Positions 31,401 to 41,082 of a stretch of 64,000 bases of DNA are shown here, piece after piece. Source of the stretch: Diphasiastrum complanatum. Its lineage: Eukaryota > Streptophyta > Lycopodiopsida > Lycopodiales > Lycopodiaceae. The number at the start of each line of letters is the position of its first letter. The stretch's first letter is position 1. Below the pieces are notes generated by a model that worked only from the letters and a program-made list of their open reading frames with translations, was not told where the DNA came from and ran no database searches. The translations under genes were made by a program, and so were the position numbers. The stretch is from NCBI GenBank assembly GCA_029204225.1, contig CM055100.1:30721649-30785648 (forward strand). Reading direction: 5' to 3'.

Positions 31401-31515
31401 AGTATGTATGATACTGACTATATAGTTGTCTTGAGTTTCTTGGCTCTGTTGAGTGGTATAAAAAGACCCAGAAGAACTACTTGTCGAGGACTGAATACGA
31501 TTTTCTTGCAGGTGA
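8512..31515 (+). CDS. KNOX2: Class II KNOX (TALE) homeobox transcription factor gene, six exons
   Basis: Nuclear DNA-binding regulator of the KNAT3/4/5/7 type. Class II KNOX proteins act with BELL partners in plant differentiation. Exons 8512-9429, 17905-18025, 18269-18438, 18634-18765, 31099-31238 and a terminal 31512-31515 join in phase with GT-AG introns. In order they encode a Q/E/S-rich N-terminus with [18 protein letters not shown]1 ([20 protein letters not shown]), KNOX2 ([16 protein letters not shown]), the GEG/acidic linker, ELK ([14 protein letters not shown]) and a TALE homeodomain with the WPYPT loop and [11 protein letters not shown] helix. Starting at Met 8623 gives about 457 residues, near the family's usual 400-450; starting at 8512 gives 494. 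Introns 1 (8.5 kb) and 4 (12.3 kb) are filled with transposons. The C-terminus is the uncertain part. Confidence 0.93.
10105..10275 (-). mobile_element. Partial relative of the 659-bp hAT MITE
   Basis: AGTTGCAGGCACGTTCCGGA and following CGTTCC/GGAACG arms are followed by poly-T. Next comes 'CCAATATGGGTATCAAATGA', which matches the reverse complement of the 'TCATCTGATACCCATATTG' block near the right end of the 5861-6519 copy. Only one end is recognisable, and no target duplication was found. Confidence 0.55.
10411..10477. repeat. (CT)n microsatellite, about 33 units
   Basis: Uninterrupted TC/CT dinucleotide run inside intron 1. A shorter CT-rich stretch is at about 10780-10808. ORFs crossing it (Ser-Leu or Arg-Glu repeats) are artefacts. 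Confidence 0.95.
10862..11224 (-). CDS. Unrecognised minus-strand ORF with an AT-hook-like motif
   Basis: The frame reads [20 protein letters not shown], then [10 protein letters not shown], then [10 protein letters not shown], an AT-hook-like RGRPRR core. It lies inside KNOX intron 1 and overlaps a 92-bp tandem duplication. I know no matching family; it may be a relic of a transposon-encoded protein. Support is weak because the only evidence is an open frame and the basic motif. Confidence 0.2.
11122..11305. repeat. 92-bp tandem duplication, two copies
   Basis: The block starting GGCATCTCCATCTACGGGCA recurs exactly 92 bp later (11122 and 11214) with very few differences. The third junction word GGCAT begins at 11306. 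The near-identity points to a recent duplication. Confidence 0.92.
11614..11634. repeat. Interstitial plant telomere repeat, (CCCTAAA)x3
   Basis: Three perfect CCCTAAA units in a row, the Arabidopsis-type telomere repeat. Short runs like this also act as telo-box promoter or intron elements in plants. At this length it may be either. Confidence 0.75.
12431..12515 (-). mobile_element. tRNA-like micro-SINE, 85 bp, with 14-bp target-site duplication
   Basis: On the minus strand it reads CTCAACGAGGTTGGCTCAGT, then GGTTAGC, AGGTTCAAGCC and finally CTTGGAAACCAAG, a 5-bp hairpin at the 3' end. TGGCTCAGTTGG fits the RNA polymerase III A box and GGTTCAAGCC the B box, about 32 nt apart. It is flanked by perfect TAAAATGACTAATG repeats at 12417-12430 and 12516-12529, a retroposition target duplication. 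It is about 92% identical to the copy at 60178-60264 (7 differences in 85). It has no tRNA cloverleaf acceptor pairing, so it is not a tRNA gene. Confidence 0.85.
12869..13287. mobile_element. hAT-type MITE, 419 bp, with perfect 8-bp target-site duplication
   Basis: The ends are CATAGAA...TTCTATG and the flanking octamer ATGATATC occurs at 12861-12868 and 13288-13295. Both arms are packed with AACCGT/ACGGTT words. 12922-12947 is a perfect 26-bp palindrome with half-site GTACCACGGTTCA. The middle has four diverged copies of a roughly 22-bp unit 'CATTTCACTGTTTTTGGCC' (about 13016-13099). No coding sequence is present. Confidence 0.87.
13016..13099. repeat. Four-copy minisatellite (about 21-24 bp unit) inside the MITE
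   Basis: TCATTTCACTGTTTTTGGCC recurs four times with small changes. The 60-residue ORF over it is a by-product of the repeat. Confidence 0.85.
13625..13915 (-). pseudogene. Gypsy integrase C-terminal region
   Basis: [20 protein letters not shown] followed by [16 protein letters not shown] is the conserved segment before the chromodomain in many gypsy integrases. No clear chromodomain follows before the stop. Confidence 0.85.
13919..14914 (-). pseudogene. Gypsy integrase (H2C2 zinc finger and core)
   Basis: 331 open codons. The H2C2 finger reads [17 protein letters not shown] ... CDQCQLNK. The core has [15 protein letters not shown], the [15 protein letters not shown] block and [13 protein letters not shown], and [16 protein letters not shown] carries the final catalytic Glu. 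It looks largely intact, so decay is moderate. The frame breaks just before the C-terminal domain. Confidence 0.92.
15279..15554 (-). pseudogene. Gypsy RNase H fragment
   Basis: [20 protein letters not shown] followed by [19 protein letters not shown] is the standard start of the gypsy RT-RNase H connection. It is out of frame with the RT fragment, and 15555-15790 carries further degraded RT sequence. Confidence 0.88.
15791..16513 (-). pseudogene. Gypsy reverse transcriptase fragment
   Basis: Open for 240 codons. It contains [19 protein letters not shown], a linker upstream of RT, then [57 protein letters not shown] and [18 protein letters not shown]. The catalytic YLDD box is damaged: the frame reads VVVFLDLQ and stops. 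RT continuation and RNase H follow in other frames. Confidence 0.9.
16513..17359. other. Intron sequence beside the gypsy element; no feature assigned
   Basis: This flank would be expected to hold the 5' LTR of the minus-strand gypsy, but I see no match to the other side and no clear terminus. Short ORFs lack domains. Confidence 0.25.
17360..17445. mobile_element. One end of a CATAG-type hAT MITE
   Basis: Poly-T, then GGCTACGTTCCGGAACGCGT and GTTCTGGAACGGGCAACTATG. Read inward from 17445 this is CATAGTTGCCCGTTCC, the same style of terminus as the other CATAG elements. The partner end and target duplication were not found. Confidence 0.5.
17905..18025 (+). CDS. KNOX2: KNOX2 exon 2: KNOX2 domain
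   Basis: After acceptor tttttcag the phase-0 exon reads [20 protein letters not shown], then [20 protein letters not shown]. This is the MEINOX dimerisation half used to bind BELL partners. It ends one base into a Gly codon at donor ACTG|GTGAGC. Confidence 0.95.
18269..18438 (+). CDS. KNOX2: KNOX2 exon 3: acidic linker and ELK motif
   Basis: Begins in the split Gly codon and reads [18 protein letters not shown], then [20 protein letters not shown] and ELKHELKQ. The GFGPLIP(S/T)E(T/S)ER segment is diagnostic of class II rather than class I KNOX. Donor is CAG|GTAGTT. Confidence 0.95.
18634..18765 (+). CDS. KNOX2: KNOX2 exon 4: homeodomain helices 1 and 2
   Basis: [20 protein letters not shown], then [20 protein letters not shown] and PYPT, the three-residue loop extension that defines TALE homeodomains. 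It is exactly 44 codons in phase 0 between ataag| and |GTAATT. Confidence 0.96.
19283..19475. repeat. Diverged direct repeat, copy 1 (copy 2 at 20742-20934)
   Basis: Shares 'cagctcaaattgc', 'gtagaca(g/a)atcaatgcatgtgtca', 'actagtagtag' and the following 'agaaaa...ggttc(g/a)aac' with 20742-20934 in the same orientation. There are substitutions throughout. The arms end in GGTTCGAACC-type words followed by an interrupted palindrome. It is probably an old non-autonomous element. Confidence 0.65.
20560..20660. repeat. GAAC-rich self-complementary segment
   Basis: CAGTTCGAACCTCGGATCGT, GTTCGGAGCC and CAGTTTGAACCG lie next to A-rich tracts, the same style as the arms of the nearby MITEs. It could be the end of another element; no boundaries were found. 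Confidence 0.35.
20742..20934. repeat. Diverged direct repeat, copy 2
   Basis: Second copy of 19283-19475, 1,459 bp away. Its end, ...GGTTCAAAC, directly abuts the CATAG terminus of the next MITE. The equivalent point in copy 1 reads ...GGTTCGAACCAATTC, so the MITE appears to have inserted here. Confidence 0.65.
20935..21521. mobile_element. hAT-type MITE, second copy of the 659-bp family, 3' truncated
   Basis: Starts CATAGTTGCACAGAATTGCG, continues with CGTTTC/GAAACG arms and poly-A, then is closely similar to 5893-6425 (for example GGGGATCAATGGTCAAAC, GCAGTAGATGGGGCACAAA, GACCAACTGTGATCGTAAC). It lacks one of the two G-rich hairpin blocks of copy 1. The right terminus is missing; a gypsy gag fragment starts instead. 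Confidence 0.85.
21522..22058 (+). pseudogene. Gypsy gag fragment (plus strand), interrupted by another gypsy
   Basis: Reads [20 protein letters not shown], then [20 protein letters not shown] and [20 protein letters not shown], the retrotransposon gag-p24-like region. In-frame stops are present. The 5' part and its LTR are missing. The frame is cut at 22058 by an LTR and resumes at 28593 with the zinc knuckle. Confidence 0.85.
22059..22478 (+). repeat. Gypsy LTR, 420 bp, opposite orientation to the adjacent element
   Basis: Starts TGTTAGGGACCCAACTCCC and ends AGTTTGTATCA. It is the reverse complement of 22517-22936 with only scattered differences. A 35-bp third fragment of the same LTR end (about 22479-22513, minus orientation) lies between the two, making a palindromic centre. 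Confidence 0.9.
22517..22936 (-). repeat. Gypsy 3' LTR
   Basis: On the minus strand it starts TGTTAGGGACCCAAC and ends TTTGTATCA. It lacks the 14-15-bp CTATACCTC-containing segment present in the 5' LTR. Confidence 0.9.
23552..24300 (-). pseudogene. Gypsy integrase
   Basis: The finger region is in 24050-24300 (frame broken). The core has [30 protein letters not shown]-type [26 protein letters not shown] and [16 protein letters not shown] degraded C-terminal domain runs to about 22950 (reverse complement of the 'cacctcgttatgcagg' region). Confidence 0.9.
24312..25015 (-). pseudogene. Gypsy RNase H
   Basis: [20 protein letters not shown] then, after a frameshift near 24680, [20 protein letters not shown] and [11 protein letters not shown]. 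The expected TDAS start is altered to TDVS. Confidence 0.9.
25207..26208 (-). pseudogene. Gypsy protease-RT linker and reverse transcriptase
   Basis: [18 protein letters not shown] is the end of protease. The linker carries [22 protein letters not shown] has [60 protein letters not shown] and [14 protein letters not shown], so the YLDD catalytic pair is intact. A frameshift near 25690 separates linker from RT. Confidence 0.93.
26160..27316 (-). pseudogene. Gypsy gag and start of protease
   Basis: The gag start is [20 protein letters not shown] (27062-27316) with one frameshift into 26160-27128. Gag includes [20 protein letters not shown] and [25 protein letters not shown] zinc knuckle reads [14 protein letters not shown]. 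The protease site that should read DSGSTHNFI appears as EDGSTHNFI, so the catalytic Asp-Ser/Thr-Gly triad is altered. Confidence 0.92.
27588..27612. repeat. Poly-C tract (about 18 bases)
   Basis: Uninterrupted C run in the gypsy leader region upstream of gag. Such tracts are prone to length error in assemblies. Confidence 0.9.
28149..28161 (-). other. tRNA-iMet primer-binding site of the gypsy element
   Basis: On the minus strand TGGTATCAGAGCC lies two bases after the LTR end TGTAACA. Confidence 0.9.
28164..28592 (-). repeat. Gypsy 5' LTR, missing its outer ~20 bp
   Basis: Closely similar to 22517-22936. The outermost stretch (AGGGAGTTGGGTCCCTAACA in the other LTR) is absent; host sequence starts after GGGTTGGGACCCA. 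Confidence 0.88.
28593..29443 (+). pseudogene. Gypsy gag zinc knuckle and protease (plus-strand host element)
   Basis: Continues the 21522-22058 gag. A zinc knuckle [14 protein letters not shown] has lost its first Cys (Tyr). Protease reads [16 protein letters not shown], where the canonical DSGA is DLGA, then [14 protein letters not shown]. There is one in-frame stop near 28976. RT and integrase are absent: the sequence runs directly into non-coding 3' sequence and an LTR. Confidence 0.88.
29444..29805 (+). other. 3' non-coding part of the plus-strand gypsy, ending in a purine tract
   Basis: GGCCGGTGAATCAAGCCCGT occurs twice, 44 bp apart (about 29679 and 29723). The segment ends in CGAGGGGAGGA, a polypurine tract immediately before the LTR start. 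Confidence 0.6.
29806..30547 (+). repeat. 3' LTR of the plus-strand gypsy (about 742 bp)
   Basis: Starts TGTTGTAAAGC right after the purine tract and ends GCGCAACA, giving TGTTG/CAACA inverted ends. The 5' partner LTR is not in the window, so the right edge is inferred from the terminus only. Confidence 0.6.
30560..30745. repeat. Degenerate ~21-bp tandem repeat
   Basis: About eight diverged copies of GCATCAAACCACAGTTC-like units. The ORF across it has no domain. Confidence 0.75.
31099..31238 (+). CDS. KNOX2: KNOX2 exon 5: homeodomain recognition helix
   Basis: [20 protein letters not shown], then [15 protein letters not shown], with Ile50/Asn51 of TALE helix 3. It ends SKAKSKR at CAAAAG|GTTGAT (phase 2). 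If this donor is not used, the frame runs on to a stop ending at 31317. Confidence 0.92.
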
Positions 31516-31554
31516 TGGGCTATGGGCATCGTTTCGGTTGAAGGCTGCCTTGTA
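31512..31554 (+). CDS. KNOX2: KNOX2 possible last exon; phase unclear
   Basis: The acceptor ttcttgcag is followed by GTGATGGGC. Joined to exon 5 in phase 2 it gives Arg then an immediate TGA at 31513-31515. Read in phase 1 it gives [14 protein letters not shown] and TAA at 31552-31554, recalling the short Gly-Asp-started tail of Arabidopsis KNAT3. cDNA would decide. Confidence 0.45.
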
Positions 31555-33279
31555 AGTGTTACATCATATATGGTCGTTCTGACAGCTATTCTGTTACGTT
31601 AATGATATCACACAAATCTGCAAAGTAAGGAATATTATTTACTCAGACCATTCTACTTTTTCTTAAAACTTTCTCATACACGAAATCAATCCCACATTTA
31701 GGAATATATTGTGATGAGAGAAGTTATTGCGTGGTGTAATATCTGTTTTGGCTATAGAGGTAATACCCCGAATTGAATGACCTCTGCACAGATAAAGTTG
31801 AACTGCTTTGAATTTTCATGACAGCCTATGACTGGTAGGTATATTACAAACAGCTATTTTTCTGTACACTAGGAAGACAAAATTTTCAGTTGACAAGTTC
31901 ATGTTCGTTATATATTAAAAGCTTCAAGGAGAATCTTCAGAAGGAAAATCGAGATTGAAATGGCCACGGTTACTAAAAGTCATTTGAACTCCAGTGATGG
32001 CTGAGCTATGCTAGGCATCACGCATCTTTTAGTGCAACAGAAATACTGTTCCTTCCTGTGACTTTTTTTGAAGGATTAAATTGCAAAACTAGACGAATAC
32101 AACTTCAAACAAATAGTTTTTGAAAAATAGCAGTAGCAGTATAGTCCATATGTCGTCCATAGACCTGTGACCTGGATAGAAAGCATAGTGTATAGATGCT
32201 TACAATGTTACAATGAGAATACATTTTTTGAGGGAAAGTTGGCTGTAAGTCTGTCCCTAATTGTTGGAGAGATTTTAAGCAGCTGATGTGTTTGATTGGA
32301 AAGCAACTTGAATAATTGGCATGCAAAAGTTTTAGCTTTGTAGCTTTTGTATGTTCTCATTTGTATGGCAAATTGTCGTTGACCTCATGGAGAGGAAAGG
32401 AAGTGCTAACCTGCTCACTACTTATTGGAGGAGTTAGTTGTTTTAGCAGATTGAAAACTTGCAAAAGTCAAATTTATCACAAGTTCAAATTACTCCAGTA
32501 AGATTTTATTATAACAGATTTGTGATGACCCTCTCCTTTGCAACTGCTTACATGACAGACTTGTTTCACTGAGACTGGGATTTTGATCCACAAGAAGTTT
32601 GGAATCAAATCCCCTCACCAATTCCAAGATACCAGCTCGCCCTTTCAATACTAGCTTTTTGCACCAAAAACTTGCTATAACTGGATTAGTCTTAAACACT
32701 GATCAATTAAATGGATCTTCGAATGATCCACAAGGTTGATTGTGTGTTTGTTGAACAATCTATCAAATACTAGTCAACAGAAAACAAGATCTAGTTTAGC
32801 AGCTTGATAGAAAACAAGTATTGATCATTGATCATAAACTGAAATCCGAGTTCCCACGTGTGAAAATCAGGTTGTAGTACGGCCTGTAGACAGAGTTTAA
32901 TGGGTGCCAAGGCTAAGTTTTATTGGAATCAATAGCTATCATCATACAATAGGAGAAAATCCGAGTTTCCTCTTGAGGCTCCAAAAAGTTTCTATCTCCT
33001 CACTATGGAGAATGGAAATACATAGTAAAAGACACTTCCTTTGCAAAGTTAGGTGAAAATCCAGCATGTAGTAAGGAAGTAGACTCAACTTTCTTTCCCT
33101 AAAGTGAAAACCCTAGCCTAGATCCAAGAGTCATGCTTGGTAGGTGCATGGTAGGTACAAATCTCATGATAAATCAAGGTCTAGATCCTACAAAGTAGGA
33201 ATCACTACCAAATGGACACAACCACTCCTCTTGACTCATGGTAACCTACATTAGGTGTGGATTGACAAGTGGTACTTTG
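31555..33279. other. KNOX2 3' flank and intergenic; no gene seen
   Basis: AT-rich sequence that probably includes the KNOX 3' UTR. ORFs here lack domains. Confidence 0.35.
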
Positions 33280-33468
33280 GCCATTCAAGTGACTAACAAA
33301 AAATATTGACAAAATATACAATATTCTACATGGCTAGATTTGCCAATGTAGGCAATTTTTCATATGAGCAATGATTTCTTGAAAGAGATGTCATCTTGTA
33401 TCTCATCCAAGGAGGCATGAGATTCATTAAAAGGCATTTATGAATCCAATAACACTTCAAGAATACTT

Positions 33469-34176
33469 ATGCTTAAGAATCAAGTGCTTCAAAGCATGAA
33501 AGGAAGTGGAGAGAGTGCAGAAGAGTATGTGCTTAGGATCAAATCTTTGAACAAAGAATTGGCTTCAATTGGAGATGAAATCCAAGATAATGAACTTCTG
33601 CAAATCATTCTAAATGGACTAAGTGAAGATTATTCTAATCTAGTCCAAAGTTTTGCCATTCAAGATAAGCTACCTACTATTGACAAGCTCCATAATGTGC
33701 TTGTGGCCGAGGAGAGTAGGATGCTTCATCTCAAATCAAGGATGAGATCCATGTTCTTGCAAGGAGGTGATGAGAAGGCCAACTTCTCATTCAAAGGCAA
33801 AAAGAAGACTCCTTCATCCAAGAAGAACCAAGGCAAGGAGACCGAGGACAAGGATGGTAGATCAAGCTCCAAAGGCAAATCCAAGAAGGACAAATCAAAG
33901 CTAAAATGTTTCTTTTGTGTGAAAAAAGGACATTTTGCTTCCGAGTGCTACAAGAAAAAGAATCTTCAAGAGAAGGAAAAGCAACGCAATCTTGTGCTTG
34001 AGGAGGAGGAGGATGATTGGAACTCATCCTTGATGGCACCTACAACACCAACTTCAAGTGAGGACATATGGTGGATTGATAGTGGGGCTAGCTCCCACAT
34101 GCCACACAACAAGGACTTTTTTATAATGATTCTAAGAAGTTCATATTCACTGCAAGTGATCAAGAATGTAAGATAG
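33469..34176 (+). pseudogene. Copia gag and protease start
   Basis: The UBN2-type gag core LKNQVLQSMKGSGESAEEYV and ELLQIILNGLSEDYSNLVQS is followed by a lysine-rich linker, a CCHC knuckle CFFCVKKGHFASEC, and the protease site WWIDSGASSHM. 235 open codons. The amino end of gag (from about 33300) is in broken frames. Confidence 0.93.
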
Positions 34177-35117
34177 ATGGCATAGGATCTATTCCATTAT
34201 GTCTTGGATCTTCTAAGAGAATAGATCTTGATAATGTTCTTTATGTACCATCCATCACAAAGAATTTGTTGAGTGTTGGACAATTAATGGATAATGGACT
34301 AGATGTACACTTCAAACATGGAGTTTGCTCCATAATGAAGGATAATAAGTGTATTGCTAGTGGCATTAAGCAAGGTAGATTGTTCAAGTTGGATGCTAAT
34401 GTTGTCATTGGAAGTGTGAGCATGGCAAGGGAGGAGCTTTCTCAAGTGGAGTTATGGCACAAGAGGTTAGGCCATCCTAACTATCAAGCAATGGAGTCCA
34501 TGATTTTCAAGGAGCTAGCACTCGGCCTTCCCAAATCCGTATCCAAGTGTGGCAATCTTTGTGAAACTTGTGGTCTATTCAACTTAATCCAAGACACATA
34601 AGCAACCATTCAAGAGATCTATGCCTCCTGATCTTATTCACTTAGATGTTCATTCATTTTCACATGAATCTAATGGCGGTGGTTTGATGTATGTAACATT
34701 AATAGATAATTGTACAAGATACACTTGGATCTATCTATTGCCAAAGAAAGTCTTAGCATAGTGTATGATTCATTTGTAAAGTTTAAATCTCTTGTTGAGA
34801 AGCAATTTAATGCTAGCATCAAAGTATTATGATGTGATAATGGAAGAGAGTACATTTCCAATAATAGCATGAGATATTTATGTGAGGCTAATGGCATAAA
34901 GAGAGAATTCACATGTACTTACACCCCCCAACAAAATGGGGAGGCCAAGAGAAAGAATAGGTCTTTGTGTGAATGTGCTAAAGCTTTAAGATTAGATGCC
35001 TCTCTACCCATTTCTTTTTGGGGAGAAGCTATTACATGTGCAAACTTTTTATGTAATAGGCTTCCTAATAGTGCCATTGGTGGAATCACACCATTTGAAG
35101 CTTTGTATTTGGAATGA
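34177..35117 (+). pseudogene. Copia protease end, GAG-pre-integrase and integrase
   Basis: NLLSVGQLMDNGLDVHFKHG, then ELWHKRLGHPNYQAME (the integrase zinc-finger start), then a broken integrase core at 34620-34870, where CDNG is damaged by a TGA, and TYTPQQNGEAKRKNRSLCEC with GGITPFEALYLE. The RT domain that should follow is deleted. Confidence 0.9.
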
Positions 35118-35860
35118 AAGATTGTAAAGGGATTGACACCCCTATGGAGCAAGTTGTGAAAGTTTCTATTGATGGTGATGAAGCATCATTTGACTACGTC
35201 ACACTCTATAGAAATCTTATTGGCTCCATGAGCTGTTTGACAATCACTAGACTTGATCTAAGCTTTAGTGTAAGCAAGTTGAGTCAATATATGTAAGGTC
35301 CTTTAGTATGTCATTGGAAAAGTGCCATAGGAGTGCTTAGATACATCTCATCTACTAAGAATTTTGGCATTGTCTATCAAGGGACTAATTTGTACTTGAG
35401 AGCATATTTGGACTCGGATTTTGCAGGTGAAAAGATGGATAGAAAATCCATAAGTGCCTTTGCTACATTCCTATGTGGAGGAATTACATCTTGGCTTTCA
35501 AAAAAGCAAGATACGTGAAGCTGAGTATAAAGCATTGACATCAAAAACCAAGGAAGTTCTATGGCTCAAACCACTTTTGGTCATGTGATCAAGGCCAAGG
35601 AGACTCCATGCATTTATTGTGCTAATCAAACATCACAACAGCTTGCCACCAATCCTATCTTCCATGCTCTAACCAAGCATATCGAGATTGCACACCACTT
35701 TGTGAGGGAGAAGGTGCAAGCTAAGGGAGATCAAGCTTCTTCATGTTTCATCATCCGAGTGTGTTGCTGATATCTTGACTAAACCATTGCCAAAGGATTC
35801 ATTTGTGAAGTTGAGATATGCACTTGGTGTTGTAGATAGAAGTACACTAGATTTGCCAAG
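35114..35860 (+). pseudogene. Copia RNase H fragment
   Basis: GIDTPMEQVVKVSIDGDEAS, then LIGSMSCLTITRLDLSFSVS, LRAYLDSDFAGEKMDRKSIS and WLSKKQDT, followed by frameshifted sequence reaching the ADILTKPLPK equivalent near 35770. It joins integrase directly, so RT was lost in an internal deletion. Confidence 0.9.
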
Positions 35861-35873
35861 CTAGATTTTGAGG

Positions 35874-36608
35874 TGTTAAAATTGAAAAATTCTAGCTTAT
35901 AGATCGAAGTTGATTTGTATATAACTTGATCCCACACGTCTGGAGCTTGTTCCCACGTGTGGATGATAGTCATAAATGCATCTAGATTTCGTCAGATTGA
36001 ATTTGTCTTGATTGACTCAAGTGTGAACTAGTTGGAAGCTAGTCAAGTAGAAAATTGCCATGTGGCACCATTTTATTGATAGATCATGCATTCCATGTAA
36101 ATGAGACATGGTTCCCATGTGTGAGGTTGTTTCCACGTGTGGGAAGATCAGTAGCTTATCATAGGAGTAAATTTTGTAAGTTCTTATAAGTAAGGAAAAT
36201 CACCTTAAATCAAGCAAAATCATGGTGAGGCAATGGCACCAAGTTAGGATTCAAAGAGGTGGGGGCTTATCTTGCATTTATTGGTTGATCTAAGATGAAG
36301 TGGCATTCCCCACACGTGTCAGACCTGTTGAGTCAACATACTAGGTCAAAATCTACTTGATCTATATAGATCATCATTGTAAATAATCCAATCTTGATGA
36401 AAGATCTTGATTTTTTTGTGTTGTGATTTCTTGCATTGAATGCTATCAATGAGTGATGTATTGTAATCTCTGCTCATTGTTCATGCATTTTTTGATCTAG
36501 ATCTAATTCTACACATTAGATTTGTGATTGATCTATCTAATTGGCACCCAACACCTCTTGTGGATCGATTGTAGATCAAATTAAGGTCCTAAAATCAGAG
36601 AATTCAAC
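35874..36608 (+). repeat. Copia 3' LTR (about 735 bp)
   Basis: Starts TGTTAAAATTGAAAAATTCT just after RNase H. It has CCCACACGT/CCACGTGTGG words, a TATATAG box near 36362 and a CA end near 36608 (TTCAACA). An inverted partial copy is at 38885-39327. The right edge is approximate. Confidence 0.65.
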
Positions 36609-38884
36609 AAGAGCCTCATTTTCATTGCTGTGATTACAAATCAATCACTAAAATTGGAGGCCAACGAAGACAAATGTGTTATGAAGGATATTGACCACAA
36701 CTATAGAATCATTGCAAATGAATTCTATGAGCCCATTTAAGGGCTTTAACGCTTATAGTCTAAGACAATGCAATCTCATGTCATTACTCTTACTACAAAG
36801 TGATCTTTGGCACAAAATTTGAGGTCTCTTGAACTCCCGAATTTGCATTTGTTAAAAAATCTTAACATAGGTATATGCTTGTCAACCATTGATGATAAGA
36901 AAAAACCCATTGTAAAGGGTGTATCTATGGTAAATAGCAATAGGAGATATTAAGAAGAGTGGAGCTTTTTATGCAAGTGCTAGAGCTAGTACCCACTAAT
37001 CCAAGCAAAATTATAAGAACAATTTCCATTGGTGGATCATATTATTTCATGACATTCGAAATCCAATGATGGGCATTATAGTGACATTTAGATTATATCA
37101 CCCCCATGAATGTTATGGTGTTTTTATAAAATTGTAGATCATCACTCAACCTAATATTTGCACAAAACAAGAAACGGATAATATAGCCCCTCAACCGTAA
37201 AAGCCCTCATGCAAAGCAAGACCTTAAAAACCCCTTTACAATAACTTGGCTCATTCACAAAATCATAAACAAATATATTTTCCCATGATCAAAATAGTTG
37301 TGGTAGTAATTGAGATAGCTACATAAATGCAACAACAATTGAGCTTTCAAATTTCGAACATGCTAATAAGAAAATTGACCAAATTATTAGGAAGCATCTT
37401 TTAAGCATCATGGATTATGCACCAAGCATGAAACTTTGCAAAGCTTAGCATAAACCTAGAACATGTAATTGCCACATTCAACACTTATTCACAATTTTAA
37501 TTGGAAACTTTACCATTAAGCATTTGTTTGCAATTTTAGTCAAAACATTATAATAAATTATAGACCACCTAAGAAAAAACAATATGAATGACCTATTTAT
37601 AGCTTTATATGTGACACACCATTCTCAATATTTGAACTTCCAATTTGCCGTTCTCACACATTTGATGCATCTTCCCCACAACTCGTCAAGAGAAGGTGTG
37701 ATGATTCTTTTTACGATTTTTATTGAAAGTTCTCTAGAGTATCAATTTTGTACCTTAACCTTTGGCATCTTCTCTTTTTCATTTCTCCTTGTTTAGATGT
37801 AAGAAATTTGCAAAAGATCTCTAGCAAACCTACAAATCTAACTAGACTTGAAAGTAAAATGTGTAGATTTACTAATGCCACATACTTGTACAAATTTCCA
37901 TCACATACATGCAAAACAACTCAAAATCAATCTCAATCATTGGTAGCTAAAGGACATCAATCGGGAAGTGACAAATTGTAAAAGGATTCCAAGAAATGTT
38001 GTGAATTTCCATACCACATTGGATCAATGGATGGTACAAAAGATAACTTGATTCTTCATGCAAAACCTTGGTATCTTATAAGCATGCTATGGGAACTAGG
38101 TGTAAGCCTTGACACCATACATCTTTTGCCACGTTTGCAACTTGCAAAAAAATCATACTTGGCTCTTGTTGTTCATTCAAAAAGTGTATATTTTCCTACA
38201 AATAGGATTTTCTAAAATGTGCAAAAGTGCAAGGCTTTCAAATTGAAGCCCAGCTTGCACACATGGCACTTGCGAATTGTGTTCATACACTCAAGCGGCT
38301 CACTAGCAAAGAAAATCATAAACCAACCACAAAGCAACAAATTTCAATATGCAATTGGTGCCAGCTTCAAACCTCGACACGTGCAATATTGTGTCTTTGA
38401 GCAAGCACAACTTTAGTTCTAGAAGCTAATCCAATTCTACTCAATCGGTGCTTCATTGCAGCTTGCCTTTAGGCATCAGCCTCTCTCCTAGAATGTCCAT
38501 TTTTTGCTTCGAAAAATTTATAGCATTTTAAATCTAAAGAATTAGCAATTTGCAATCTTAAATTAGTATGTAGTATCAAGTCCAGATCTCCCAAAATGCA
38601 GACTCTAAATTTTGAGGGAAAGATGTTGCTATTTGTAAAATAAACAAAGAGTAGCTTTTTGTCTGGGAATGGGGATGTCTACCAACTTCTAGCCATATCA
38701 AAAGAGCCAGAAAGTTCACAGAAACATATCGTTGACCTATTAGATTTTATGCTATCACATATAAGTCAGCATTGCACTTTCGATTATTTAATTTCATCAT
38801 ACTTAAAACATCAAATAGTTTTTTAATTCAAGTATACCACCTACATAATGCAGTTCTCAGGTTGTTTCTGGGCCAGTTAGGCAC
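36609..38884. other. AT-rich sequence, no gene recognised
   Basis: Only short ORFs without domain signatures; no LTR or RT motifs recognised. Confidence 0.3.
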
Positions 38885-39327
38885 GTTGGGAATGCCACAT
38901 CATCTTAAATCAACCAATAAATGCAAGATAAGCCTCCACCTCTTTGAATCCTAACTTGGTGCCTTTTTCTTACCATGATTTTGCTTGATTTGAGGTGATT
39001 TTCCTAACTTATAGGAACTTACAAAATTTACTCCTATGATAAGCTACTGATCTTTCCACATGTGGGAATAGCCTCTCACACTTGGGAACCATGTCTCATT
39101 CACATGAGAATGCATGATCTATCAATAAAATGGTGCCACATGGCAATTTTCTACTTGACTATCTTCCAACTAGTTCACACTTGAGTCAATAAAGACAAAT
39201 TCAATCTAACTAAGTCTAGACGCATTTATGACTACCATCCACACGTGGGAACAGGCTCCACACGTGTGGGATCAAGTTATATACAAATCAACTTTGATCT
39301 ATAAGCTAGAATTTGACAATTTTAACA
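38885..39327 (-). repeat. Partial inverted copy of the 35874-36316 LTR
   Basis: The reverse complement starts TGTTAAAATTGTCAAATTCT and follows the 35874 LTR closely through GATCCCACACG..., GATCTATCAATAAAATGGTG and CAATAAATGCAAGATAAGCC blocks. Homology ends near 38885, so it is truncated. No matching coding region is beside it. Confidence 0.85.
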
Positions 39328-41082
<1,755 letters not shown>

